DNA of 5,019 nucleotides from Bacteroidetes bacterium UBA7368 (lineage in GTDB: Bacteria; Bacteroidota; Rhodothermia; Rhodothermales; UBA10348). The stretch lies in contig DKOG01000164.1 in NCBI GenBank assembly GCA_002469915.1, positions 1 to 5,019 on the forward strand. The letters run 5' to 3'. Below the pieces are notes generated by a model, which did not search any database, was not told where the DNA came from, and saw only the letters and a program-made list of their open reading frames with translations. This document shows positions 1-5,018 of this stretch, one piece after another (within the stretch, counting starts at the first letter, position 1; each line of letters starts with the position of its first letter). Position numbers and translations under genes: made by a program.

Positions 1-112
1 CGGGGATGTTTTTTACTTCAATCCCGGGCTTAACTACTTGGGTGAGCAGTTTGCGATAGACTTCGGCGTTACCATGAGTCGTCCATCCTCGCCAGATTCT
101 CTTGATTGCCAT
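1..112 (-). CDS. ABM-like small protein, N-terminus only
   Basis: This is a partial gene with 37 codons visible, running off the left edge. It starts at the ATG at 112-110 and reads MAIKRIWRGWTTHGNAEVYR, later KPGIEVKNIP. The opening (basic-aromatic strand, RGWTT, then N-A-x-x-Y and PGIE) resembles small stand-alone antibiotic-biosynthesis-monooxygenase (ABM, dimeric alpha-beta barrel) proteins of about 100 residues, which I recall as frequent integron-cassette products. The family link rests on this N-terminal pattern alone, and the catalytic or haem-binding part is outside the window. The gene is on the cassette-coding strand, about 80 bp after the decayed attC at 193-271, so it would be the gene of the next cassette. 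No Shine-Dalgarno sequence is evident. Any enzymatic role is inferred; many family members have no known substrate. Confidence 0.7.
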   Translation of the reverse strand, partial: MAIKRIWRGWTTHGNAEVYRKLLTQVVKPGIEVKNIP

Positions 113-192
113 CGAAATACTTTAGCCTCTGAATTACGTAAAACGGGATGCCTGATTTGGAAGATTCAAAACCGCACAATGGCTCATGTTTT

Positions 193-271
193 TATGACGA
201 CTGAGACTCACCTATAAGAAAGTAACTGACTCAGCCAGCCGCGTAAGCCCGGTACGTGCCCTTGCGATATG
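193..271 (-). repeat. Decayed attC-like site
   Basis: On the plus strand, 206-270 lines up with the right two thirds of the attC at 2703-2810. Shared blocks are the CTCACCT region, AGAAAGTAACTG, CTCAGCCAG, AAGCCCGG/GAGCCCGC and the final TG(C)CCTTG/TGCGCTTG. Position 193-203 (TATGACGACTG) resembles the left end CATAACGGCTG. About 17 bp of the left arm and 10 bp of the centre are missing. Both recombination cores are altered: minus-strand R'' reads TCGC where the others have TAAC, and R' reads GTCA where they have GTTA. It lies 9 bp after the hydrolase stop codon, the expected place for that cassette's attC. I infer an inactive relic that now fixes the hydrolase next to the following gene. Confidence 0.55.
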
Positions 272-280
272 TTCGGGCTT

Positions 281-1129
281 CTATTTTGCCTGAATGAACT
301 GGATAAATATTGGACCAACGACATCATCTTCCTTAAGAGCACTCGAATTCAAACTCCCGTGTGTTCTATCGGAGACCTCAATCATGTCAATCTCATTCCT
401 TCCAGCATTGTTCATTTCATCTCGTAACCTTTTGATCTGCCCCTTTCTCCAATCATCGTCTCCATCTGCATAGATCAATATGGTCCTAACCTGACTTGGC
501 GCAACAAGTTGAGATATTGAGGCATCTAGCCATCCTTCAGGGTCAGATCCCCAGATAGTCTCTGCCCCAACTCCCCACTCTATTCGGACAGGGGCCGTCT
601 CTTCTACATACAAAAACGGACTCAATAGGATCGCTCCCTTGATAGATGCAGGTGGAACATTTACGGATTCCAGGTACTCTGCATCGTACGCTAACAAAGC
701 AGCCAAATACGCACCCGCTGAGTGGCCTGCAATGTATAGATTTTCAGGGTCACCCCCGAAAGAGTCTATATTGTCCACAACCCACTTGAATGCTGTTGCA
801 GCATCGATGGCATGTTGAGGATGGCTAACATCTGGAGACATGCGATAGGTGGGTCCGACAAATCCAATACCTAAGCTCGCAATCCTGGTACCAATGGCCT
901 CATTGTCGACTCTGTCACCGTTCATAAGCGCTCCTCCGTGGAAATAAACAATCACGGGTACACGAGAAGCGCCGGAAGGCATGTAGATATCGAGTAGATC
1001 ACGGCCTTTAGCAATCTCCTCATCGGGCCTGTAATCAATTCCGTTAACTACTTGAATCTGACCCAGTGTATTTGTCGGCATGATTAAACCGACAAGAAGG
1101 ATTAAAACAGCAGATTTAAGTTTTGTCAT
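281..1129 (-). CDS. Secreted alpha/beta-hydrolase (esterase/lipase, HSL/BD-FAE-like)
   Basis: This is a serine hydrolase of 282 residues, likely a carboxylesterase acting on small esters outside the cytoplasm. I chose the ATG at 1129 over the in-frame ATG 31 codons upstream because it begins a standard signal peptide (MTKLKS, then a hydrophobic stretch to about residue 20, TLG-Q near 23), while the upstream codons run through a hairpin and look non-coding. The oxyanion-hole motif is YFHGG (62-66), the nucleophile motif GHSAG (Ser137), the acid one of the Asp cluster ADGDDD (222-226), and the probable catalytic His is His257 in SDRTHGS. The length and motif order fit the alpha/beta-hydrolase-3 / BD-FAE type. 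A weak GAAAG precedes the start by 5 bases. The start lies 15 bases after a possible attC core and the stop 9 bases before a decayed attC, so this looks like one complete cassette. The natural substrate cannot be read from the sequence. Confidence 0.9.
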   Translation of the reverse strand: MTKLKSAVLILLVGLIMPTNTLGQIQVVNGIDYRPDEEIAKGRDLLDIYMPSGASRVPVIVYFHGGALMNGDRVDNEAIGTRIASLGIGFVGPTYRMSPDVSHPQHAIDAATAFKWVVDNIDSFGGDPENLYIAGHSAGAYLAALLAYDAEYLESVNVPPASIKGAILLSPFLYVEETAPVRIEWGVGAETIWGSDPEGWLDASISQLVAPSQVRTILIYADGDDDWRKGQIKRLRDEMNNAGRNEIDMIEVSDRTHGSLNSSALKEDDVVGPIFIQFIQAK

Positions 1130-1138
1130 GGTACTTTC

Positions 1139-1196
1139 GGGAAACGCTTGCCGTAGATGAACACAATTGTCACACGGATGAGCGCAACCGTTTAGC
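1139..1196 (-). repeat. Possible short attC-like hairpin
   Basis: This is a 58-bp imperfect inverted repeat. AAACGCTTGC (1142-1151) pairs with GCAACCGTTT (1184-1193) at 9 of 10 positions, and the centre holds the palindrome ACAATTGT (1163-1170). The outer AAAC/GTTT cores carry the AAC/GTT required at attC recombination boundaries. On the minus strand R'' is GCTAAAC (6 of 7 to RYYYAAC), but R' is GTTTCCC, a poor match beyond GTT. The size equals the classic 59-base element. It ends 15 bases before the hydrolase ATG, much as the attC at 4134-4242 ends 18 bases before the aminotransferase ATG. It could instead be an operator-like or chance palindrome. Confidence 0.4.
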
Positions 1197-1199
1197 GCA

Positions 1200-1392
1200 A
1201 GACATAAGGGATACCGGGGCAAATCTAGGTACGAACAATCCGGACTGGTTAAAGACGGTCGAATTTGAAAAGCGAAAAGGAAAGAGCGAACGGCGGATAT
1301 TGAAATACGTAGAGAACTTCACTCGCGAGGAGTTTGGCTACAAGAAGATCTGGGAAACCTCTTTCTTTAGATTCGGTGGATTAAGAGATTAA
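1200..1392 (+). other. Unassigned plus-strand open frame, possible gene 3' end
   Basis: This is the only candidate coding content in the roughly 320-bp gap between the hydrolase start and the lipoprotein stop. The frame ends with TAA at 1390-1392 and reads a charged, plausibly protein-like tail (PDWLKTVEFEKRKGKSERR, then LKYVENFTREEFGYKK, ending FFRFGGLRD). An ATG exists at 1123, but the first 25 or so codons would cross the 1139-1196 hairpin and overlap the hydrolase start, so it is probably not the true start. No start codon with a ribosome-binding site is visible after the hairpin. I do not recognise a family. It may be a C-terminal gene scrap opposite in direction to the cassettes, or a chance frame. 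Confidence 0.25.
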
Positions 1393-1446
1393 AGAAATAA
1401 ATTTCATGCCTCAACAGATAGGAATACCTTCACCACCGGAAAAATA

Positions 1447-2073
1447 TTATTCTTTAGTATGCTTGTAATAATCCTGAACAGGATACATGACATGTGCATA
1501 TGGAGTATCAACAAACATCACATAAGGTGCACCTGAGTTAAAGTCTGATGTCATTCCTTCCAATGAACTTGGATCTTTTGGCATCATCATTAGATGAGGC
1601 CCAGACTCAATCCAGTGTCCAGGAGCAGCATCTTCCTTATTTATAACCATAGGAGTTGTATTGTCCTCTCCCATATCACCATGCAGCATCCATGCGAATC
1701 CATCTTTCTCCATTACGGGAGTTTCCCCTGCAAAGTATGCCCCAACCCATTTAAAAAATTCTCCATCACCACATGCTGGCATTGCGTCGTGAGGATCTAT
1801 CCATCCATTTTCTGGATCAGACATTCCCCTTGGATTTGCCGGCAAACAAGTCCAGCCATTAGTTCCTTCTCTAAGTAGGTTTCCACCAGGACCATCAAAA
1901 ACAGTTGCATTTTCAGCAATGTAGTCAGGAGCAGCTGTAGAATACGCCCAAATTTGCCATTCTATTGAAGTATGTGGGCCTTCTGGCTCTCCGTTATCTT
2001 GAATTGGAGCATTACATGATGTAATTAGAGCCAATGCCAATGCGAATGCTGAAATTGTATATAAGTATTTCAT
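1447..2073 (-). CDS. Small lipoprotein of a Trp-rich orphan family
   Basis: This is an intact 208-residue protein with a lipoprotein signal: basic start MKYLYT, hydrophobic run to residue 17, lipobox ITSC with Cys20 as the lipidated residue. The mature part has an IEWQIWAYSTAAPDYIAENA stretch (38-56), a LLREGTNGWTCLPANPRG block (66-83), an acidic DPENGWIDPHDAMPACGDGE region (86-105), DGFAWMLHGDMG (124-135), HWIESGPHLMMMP (153-165) and a C-terminal PYVMFVDTPYAHVMYPV (183-199). Cys76 and Cys101 could form a disulphide. I recall similar unannotated periplasmic proteins in many bacteria with the GWTC, GPHLM and PYAH blocks; no function is known to me. The gene is noticeably more AT-rich than the aminotransferase and hydrolase genes. 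It has an A/T-rich leader with no Shine-Dalgarno sequence and no recognisable attC after its stop. It is probably an independently acquired insert. Confidence 0.85.
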   Translation of the reverse strand: MKYLYTISAFALALALITSCNAPIQDNGEPEGPHTSIEWQIWAYSTAAPDYIAENATVFDGPGGNLLREGTNGWTCLPANPRGMSDPENGWIDPHDAMPACGDGEFFKWVGAYFAGETPVMEKDGFAWMLHGDMGEDNTTPMVINKEDAAPGHWIESGPHLMMMPKDPSSLEGMTSDFNSGAPYVMFVDTPYAHVMYPVQDYYKHTKE

Positions 2074-2110
2074 AATTGATTTGTTTATTTATTAAAAAGT
2101 ACAAGAAAAA
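2074..2110 (-). promoter_or_regulatory. AT-rich leader of the lipoprotein gene
   Basis: The minus-strand sequence directly before the lipoprotein ATG is almost all A and T (AATAAATAAACAAATCAATT before the ATG), with no purine-rich Shine-Dalgarno element. A-rich leaders of this sort are usual for translation starts in Bacteroidota. A -7-like TA-rich element may be inside it, but no clear -33 TTTG box is placed, so the promoter is tentative. The AT-rich stretch stops abruptly where the T9SS-tail fragment begins, marking a junction between two sequence sources. Confidence 0.3.
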
Positions 2111-2397
2111 CTGATAGTAGTCCAAAGAAGGCAGAGGAGTCAATACCGGTCGAGTTTGAGGTCGGTTACCTCTATCCAAATCCTGCCAGAGATTCTGTCT
2201 CGTTTAATCTTAAAGGGCTTCGAACAGGCACAACGAACATCACCATCTATGATGTCTTTGGGCGCTCTGTAGGCTCATATGAAGCCTCAGAAGGTGTAAA
2301 CACGATTACCTTGTCCCATCTGTCACCTGCGATGTATTCCGTTCACATTGACGGACAGTCAGGTACGAGCAGAAAAACTCTTATAAAAATCAGATAG
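2080..2397 (+). pseudogene. 3' remnant of a T9SS cargo gene (type A sorting domain)
   Basis: The frame is open from just after a TGA at 2077-2079 to TAG at 2395-2397 but contains no ATG or GTG before position 2300, so it is a truncated 3' end. From about 2128 it reads KKAEESIPVEFEVGYLYPNP followed by ARDSVSFNL, then ITIYDVFGRSV, then LSHLSPAMYSVHI and the end RKTLIKIR. This is the pattern of the C-terminal type IX secretion sorting domain (YPNP, I-Y-D-x-x-G-R, L-x-P-x-x-Y-x-V, K-x-L-I-K-I), about 75 residues that direct secretion across the outer membrane in Bacteroidota and relatives. The body of the parent protein is missing. The first codons overlap the lipoprotein leader on the other strand, so the true breakpoint is probably between 2090 and 2125. 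It lies opposite to the cassette genes. It could also be a captured fragment rather than a decayed resident gene. Confidence 0.7.
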
Positions 2398-2540
2398 GAT
2401 CTTGGGTACGAATTGACAAGACTAACAAAAATGATTGAGAGGGTGCAAAGCGGTACTGAAAATTGCATGGTACTCCCTTCTGAGGCGCGCGCGACCTTGG
2501 GAAAAATGACTATCTCTCTTTCAGGTTGTAATATATCAAT
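2398..2540. other. Unassigned spacer
   Basis: These 143 bases lie between the T9SS tail and the possible HNH-family fragment. Short frames exist on both strands (for example plus-strand 2413-2661), but none shows a recognisable motif, a good start context, or clean coding behaviour. The longest plus frame runs out of register through the fragment that follows. I see no hairpin terminator or attC. It might contain the 3' end of a gene that preceded the HNH-like gene in its source genome, but nothing here identifies one. Confidence 0.3.
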
Positions 2541-2651
2541 ATGTCCAGCTTCTACCATCCAAATAGCACTAGCCAAGACCGTTGGCGCGCTCTTATCCTA
2601 TTTGGCAGGAATACTGCTTCGTATAAATTTGCCTTCGGCAAGGCTCTCTTA
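2541..2651 (+). pseudogene. N-terminal scrap of a possible HNH-endonuclease-family protein
   Basis: From the ATG at 2541 the frame reads MSSFYHPNSTSQDRWRAL, then ILFGRNTASYKFAFGKALL. I recall the pattern x-x-x-D-x-W-R-x-L-I-L-F-G-R-N-x-A-S-Y-K-F-A-L-x-K-x-L-L as the opening of a family of roughly 300-residue bacterial proteins annotated as HNH endonucleases, some in restriction or defence settings. That assignment is from memory and covers only the first 37 residues, with no HNH motif in view. After KALL the frame continues into Arg-rich, low-quality sequence and then straight through the attC at 2703-2810, so the rest of the gene is lost. The break lies between about 2652 and 2702. It runs toward the attC, against the cassette direction. 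Confidence 0.4.
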
Positions 2652-2661
2652 TATTCCGTGA

Positions 2662-2681
2662 GGTTAAGGTTGCGGTTAAGG
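2662..2681. repeat. Direct repeat GGTTAAGG
   Basis: Two copies of GGTTAAGG (2662-2669 and 2674-2681) are separated by TTGC, just beyond the point where the HNH-like frame loses its family pattern and about 20 bp before the attC boundary at 2703. It may be chance, or trace the event that joined the fragment to the attC. Confidence 0.35.
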
Positions 2682-2702
2682 ATACACTCTAAGAAACGTC
2701 GT

Positions 2703-2810
2703 TTTGAACGGCTGGCGGATTTGCGGCGAGCATTCGCTCACCTTCCAGAAAGTAACTGTTTCAGACCAACTCAGCCAGTCGTGCGAGCCCGCAACATGCG
2801 CTTGTTATGA
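2703..2810 (-). repeat. attC recombination site of the aminotransferase cassette
   Basis: This 108-bp imperfect inverted repeat begins 6 bp after the aminotransferase stop. On the minus strand the R'' core is TCATAAC, and the 5' arm AAGCGCATGTTGCGGGCTCG contains TTGCGG. The 3' arm CTCGCCGCAAATCCGCCAGC contains the complementary CCGCAA and ends at the R' core GTTCAAA. Both arms match the site at 4134-4242 almost base for base, while the central loop differs in part. The G-TT crossover point is therefore at 2709/2708. The R' triplet GTT is followed by C rather than the consensus purine. Those bases come from whatever cassette was joined next, so the odd sequence says the downstream neighbour is unusual. 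Confidence 0.8.
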
Positions 2811-2816
2811 AGCCAC

Positions 2817-4121
2817 CTACAAATTCCTCACAGACAGGAGTTGTTCAACAGCAGCATCGATTTCCTCTAAGCTGTTATATATGTGAGTTGATATTCTGAT
2901 TGCATTGTGACCATCTCGCTGATGCTCATCGATGTGAATAGATGCCCGCTTAGCCAGGATGTCGACTGCTTCAATAGCATCCAATCCGTCGATCTCGAAT
3001 ATTGTGCTTCCGGGAGCTGATTGGCTATTGGTGCCCGACAAAATTGTTACACGCGCTTCGCCAGAAAGAATCTTTTTCAGATGATCAGAAAGGAAACGAC
3101 ATCTCCTTTCAATGTTTTCAATGCCAACTCCTTCAACAAATTCAATAGCGCTTGCAATAGAAGCGCGAATGGGAAAATCAGCAGTTCCGGGAACACCGTA
3201 GTGAAGTGAGCCTGCTTTCGGCTCGAAAGAAGAGCGGAAACGGTTTCTGGAAGCACCTTTTATGTACAACATTCCTGACCCAGCCGGTGCCAATATCCAC
3301 TTGTGTAGACTCGCAGAATAGGCGTCACATCCGAGATCATGAAGATCCACTTTGAATTGACCAACTGCCTGTGCCCCGTCAACAAGTGAAACGATGTTAC
3401 GCGATTTAGCAAAATCACAAAGCCGTTTTACCGGATAAAGATGTCCACCACGCGTGACGTGACAAAATGCAATCGCCTTTGTATTGGGGCCTACCGCTTG
3501 GTCAAAAAGATTCAAAATCTCATCATCTGGTGGCAACGGACTGGGAATAAAAACTTCCCTGACATTAATTCCATGCCTCTCAGCTCGAAACGACCAAGGA
3601 TTTCTGCCTGCGGGGTGTTCTTGCGTTGTTATGACTACTTCATCATCGCCAGCCAGAACCAATCCAACCGCCTGGAGATGAAGTGCGACAGACGCATTTC
3701 TTGTCAGTGTAATCTCTTTGGTGGAAGCGTTGAAAAAACGCCCCAAAGAAGGGAGAACAGAATCGGTTATCAGGTCTTGTAAATTGTGCTTGCCGCGGAT
3801 CGGATCCTCTGACATCATACCGTATCCGGAAGCAACAGCCTCGATCACGGCGCCCGGCGGAACGCCGATGCTGGAGTTATTGAGATAAGAAATGCTCGGG
3901 AGCAGATTAAAATGTGAACGAACTGATATCCATTCGTCGGAATCGGCTCGTATTCCGCTCGAAAGTTGGATTTCCGTTCGCTTACTTTCATCTCTTTCAC
4001 TGAAGGTGCAGCCAGGCAGTCCCAGTGCTGCTACGCTTCCAATTCCAAGTTTGAGAGCGTCCCTGCGCGAGTACGTGCTCACTATCGGAAATGTGAGTTT
4101 CGATTTCAGGTTTTCACGCAT
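2817..4121 (-). CDS. Tat-exported lipoprotein, class V PLP-dependent aminotransferase fold
   Basis: This is a full-length 434-residue protein. A twin-arginine signal STYSRRDALKLG (15-26, RR at 19-20) is followed by a hydrophobic stretch and a lipobox GLPGC with Cys38, so it should be folded in the cytoplasm, exported by Tat and lipid-anchored. The rest is a class V (cysteine desulfurase / isopenicillin-N-epimerase-like) PLP enzyme: TTQEHPAGRNPW (165-176), VDGAQAVGQ (247-255) with Asp248 for the pyridine nitrogen, SLHKW with Lys274 as the Schiff-base lysine, PGT (311-313), and IRISTHIYN (408-416) with Arg409 probably binding the substrate carboxylate. No dedicated desulfurase cysteine loop is evident, so epimerase, lyase or aminotransferase activity is as likely; the substrate is unknown. 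The ATG at 4121 is 18 bases after the upstream attC core with no Shine-Dalgarno sequence, and the stop is 6 bases before its own attC. It is therefore the sole gene of a 1.43-kb cassette. Confidence 0.9.
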   Translation of the reverse strand: MRENLKSKLTFPIVSTYSRRDALKLGIGSVAALGLPGCTFSERDESKRTEIQLSSGIRADSDEWISVRSHFNLLPSISYLNNSSIGVPPGAVIEAVASGYGMMSEDPIRGKHNLQDLITDSVLPSLGRFFNASTKEITLTRNASVALHLQAVGLVLAGDDEVVITTQEHPAGRNPWSFRAERHGINVREVFIPSPLPPDDEILNLFDQAVGPNTKAIAFCHVTRGGHLYPVKRLCDFAKSRNIVSLVDGAQAVGQFKVDLHDLGCDAYSASLHKWILAPAGSGMLYIKGASRNRFRSSFEPKAGSLHYGVPGTADFPIRASIASAIEFVEGVGIENIERRCRFLSDHLKKILSGEARVTILSGTNSQSAPGSTIFEIDGLDAIEAVDILAKRASIHIDEHQRDGHNAIRISTHIYNSLEEIDAAVEQLLSVRNL

Positions 4122-4133
4122 GGTCTTGTGGCT

Positions 4134-4242
4134 TCATAACGGCTGGCGGATTTGCGGCGAGCAGCTCACTCGCCTTCCAAAAGGTAGCTGTTTCAAACAA
4201 AATATCAAGGCCAGCCGAGCCCGCAACATGCGCTTGTTATAC
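4134..4242 (-). repeat. attC recombination site following the AraC fragment
   Basis: This 109-bp imperfect inverted repeat reads on the minus strand: R'' core GTATAAC, 5' arm AAGCGCATGTTGCGGGCTCG, GGCTGGC, a roughly 45-base variable loop, 3' arm CTCGCCGCAAATCCGCCAGC, and R' core GTTATGA. TAAC pairs with GTTA and TTGCGG with CCGCAA, the two-box stem plan of attC sites. GGCTGGC and GCCAGCC offer an extra pairing. The stop codon of the AraC-like frame (TAA at 4239-4237) is part of the R'' core, and the next gene starts 18 bases past the R' G. This placement supports attC rather than a generic interspersed repeat. Confidence 0.82.
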
Positions 4243-4572
4243 GGCCGTGCTAAATTTGGCGATTTTCGATTTCGTGTTTAAAGGCGATTCACCGTACTTG
4301 CGAGAGTATTCGCGGCTGAATTGTGTCGGGCTTTCATATCCAATCCTGAATGCGGTGTCTGAGACAGTAGTGCCTTCACTGACAAGCATCCTGCGGGCCT
4401 CAATGAGCCGTAAATCTTTTTGATATTGGAGCGGTGTTGTTGATGTCAGGTTTTTGAACTGCGCATAGAACAAGGACGAACTCATACCTACTTCTTTCGC
4501 CAAATCCGGTACCGTGAGAGAACTCGCAAAGCCTTGTTTTATTCGGCTGATGGCCCGTACGAGGCTTTGAAT
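4237..4572 (-). pseudogene. AraC-family regulator, C-terminal DNA-binding domain only
   Basis: About 111 residues are recognisable, from IQSLVRAISRIKQGFASSL (4572 onward) through TVPDLAKEVGMSSSLFYAQF and LTSTTPLQYQKDLRLIEARRML to AFRIGYESPTQFSREYSRKYG and ESP. These are the two helix-turn-helix units of an AraC/XylS domain. The family with this TPLQYQK / GYESPTQFSREY signature is normally near 300 residues with an AraC_N-type sensor domain before it, which is absent. Nothing recognisable precedes IQSL, and the sequence there belongs to another frame, the unrecognised protein at 4539-5018, overlapping by 34 bases out of register. The last residues (KIAKFSTAV) and the TAA come at the attC core. 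A TTG at 4503 could start an 88-residue product lacking most of the first helix, so I treat this as a remnant rather than a working regulator. Confidence 0.75.
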
Positions 4573-5018
4573 ACAGAAAAAGCATTTTTTAGAGCCCCTT
4601 TTAGAATTTCCAGATCCCCGGTTCTGTCGTTGGGTCGAAACTCATTTGATGCTAACCTTTGGACTCGTGTGGACGAGTAGATCGATTGATTTGTGAGAGC
4701 ATCCCACATCGTAATTGTTACCGTACCAAAGGTCCCGCCCCTACCGTCAGACTCTAGATTGTAGTCGATCCCAGCAACCAACAACTTGGATTTATCCTCT
4801 TCATTTAATTGAAGTGCATCATTTTGTTTAAACACCCGAAGTCCTTCATCCCTTAACATGTCACGAAGGCGCCGACGGAGGCCAAATTGATCTGACGGGA
4901 AACCTTCATACTCTGGGTTAACGTCTACCGCATAAGAATACGCGTTCAACCGATCTTCTGAAAGCTCGTACCTGACCTCGGACATAAGAACGACTACCGC
5001 ATAAGAATACGCGTTCAA
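4539..5018 (-). CDS. Unrecognised protein, 3' part, C-terminus replaced by out-of-frame AraC sequence
   Basis: The frame is open to the right edge, so the start is outside or uncertain (the edge codon is TTG). About 159 codons are visible. The body looks like a real soluble domain: FGLRRRLRDMLRDEGLRVFK (an amphipathic helix then a strand), LLVAGIDYNLESDGRGGTFG, VTITMWDALTNQSIYSSTRV, and LEILKGALKNAFSVFKAS. This helix-then-beta-strands pattern is reminiscent of small accessory domains or lipoproteins that bind or sense at the envelope, but I recognise no named family. After about KNAFSVF the frame enters DNA that, in another register, encodes the AraC-type domain, and it stops at 4541-4539. 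The last 10 or so residues (KASYGPSAE) are thus probably not native. The N-terminal part includes a repeated NAYSYAV segment created by a 69-bp-period DNA repeat at the window edge. Confidence 0.5.
   Translation of the reverse strand: MNAYSYAVVVLMSEVRYELSEDRLNAYSYAVDVNPEYEGFPSDQFGLRRRLRDMLRDEGLRVFKQNDALQLNEEDKSKLLVAGIDYNLESDGRGGTFGTVTITMWDALTNQSIYSSTRVQRLASNEFRPNDRTGDLEILKGALKNAFSVFKASYGPSAE

Noticed and set aside
1130..1222. Upstream in-frame extension of the hydrolase to an ATG at 1222
   Set aside because: The extra 31 residues would put a Cys-rich stretch before a good signal peptide and would be encoded by the 1139-1196 hairpin; the ATG at 1129 is the better start.
2343..2576. 77-codon minus-strand frame
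   Set aside because: It is antisense to both the T9SS tail and the HNH-like fragment, with no family resemblance; probably a shadow.
2413..2661. 82-codon plus-strand frame
   Set aside because: It overlaps the HNH-like fragment in another register and has no recognisable motif or start signal.
3441..3782. Plus-strand frames within the aminotransferase gene, including 113 codons
   Set aside because: They are antisense to a well-supported enzyme with intact active-site residues, so they are shadows.
2703..4242. The two long repeats as insertion-sequence ends flanking the aminotransferase
   Set aside because: They are direct copies in the same orientation, there is no transposase between them, and each is itself an inverted repeat with attC-type cores after a stop codon.
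3892..4281. 129-codon plus-strand frame over the aminotransferase start and attC
   Set aside because: It reads through the attC hairpin and antisense to a signal peptide; not a gene.
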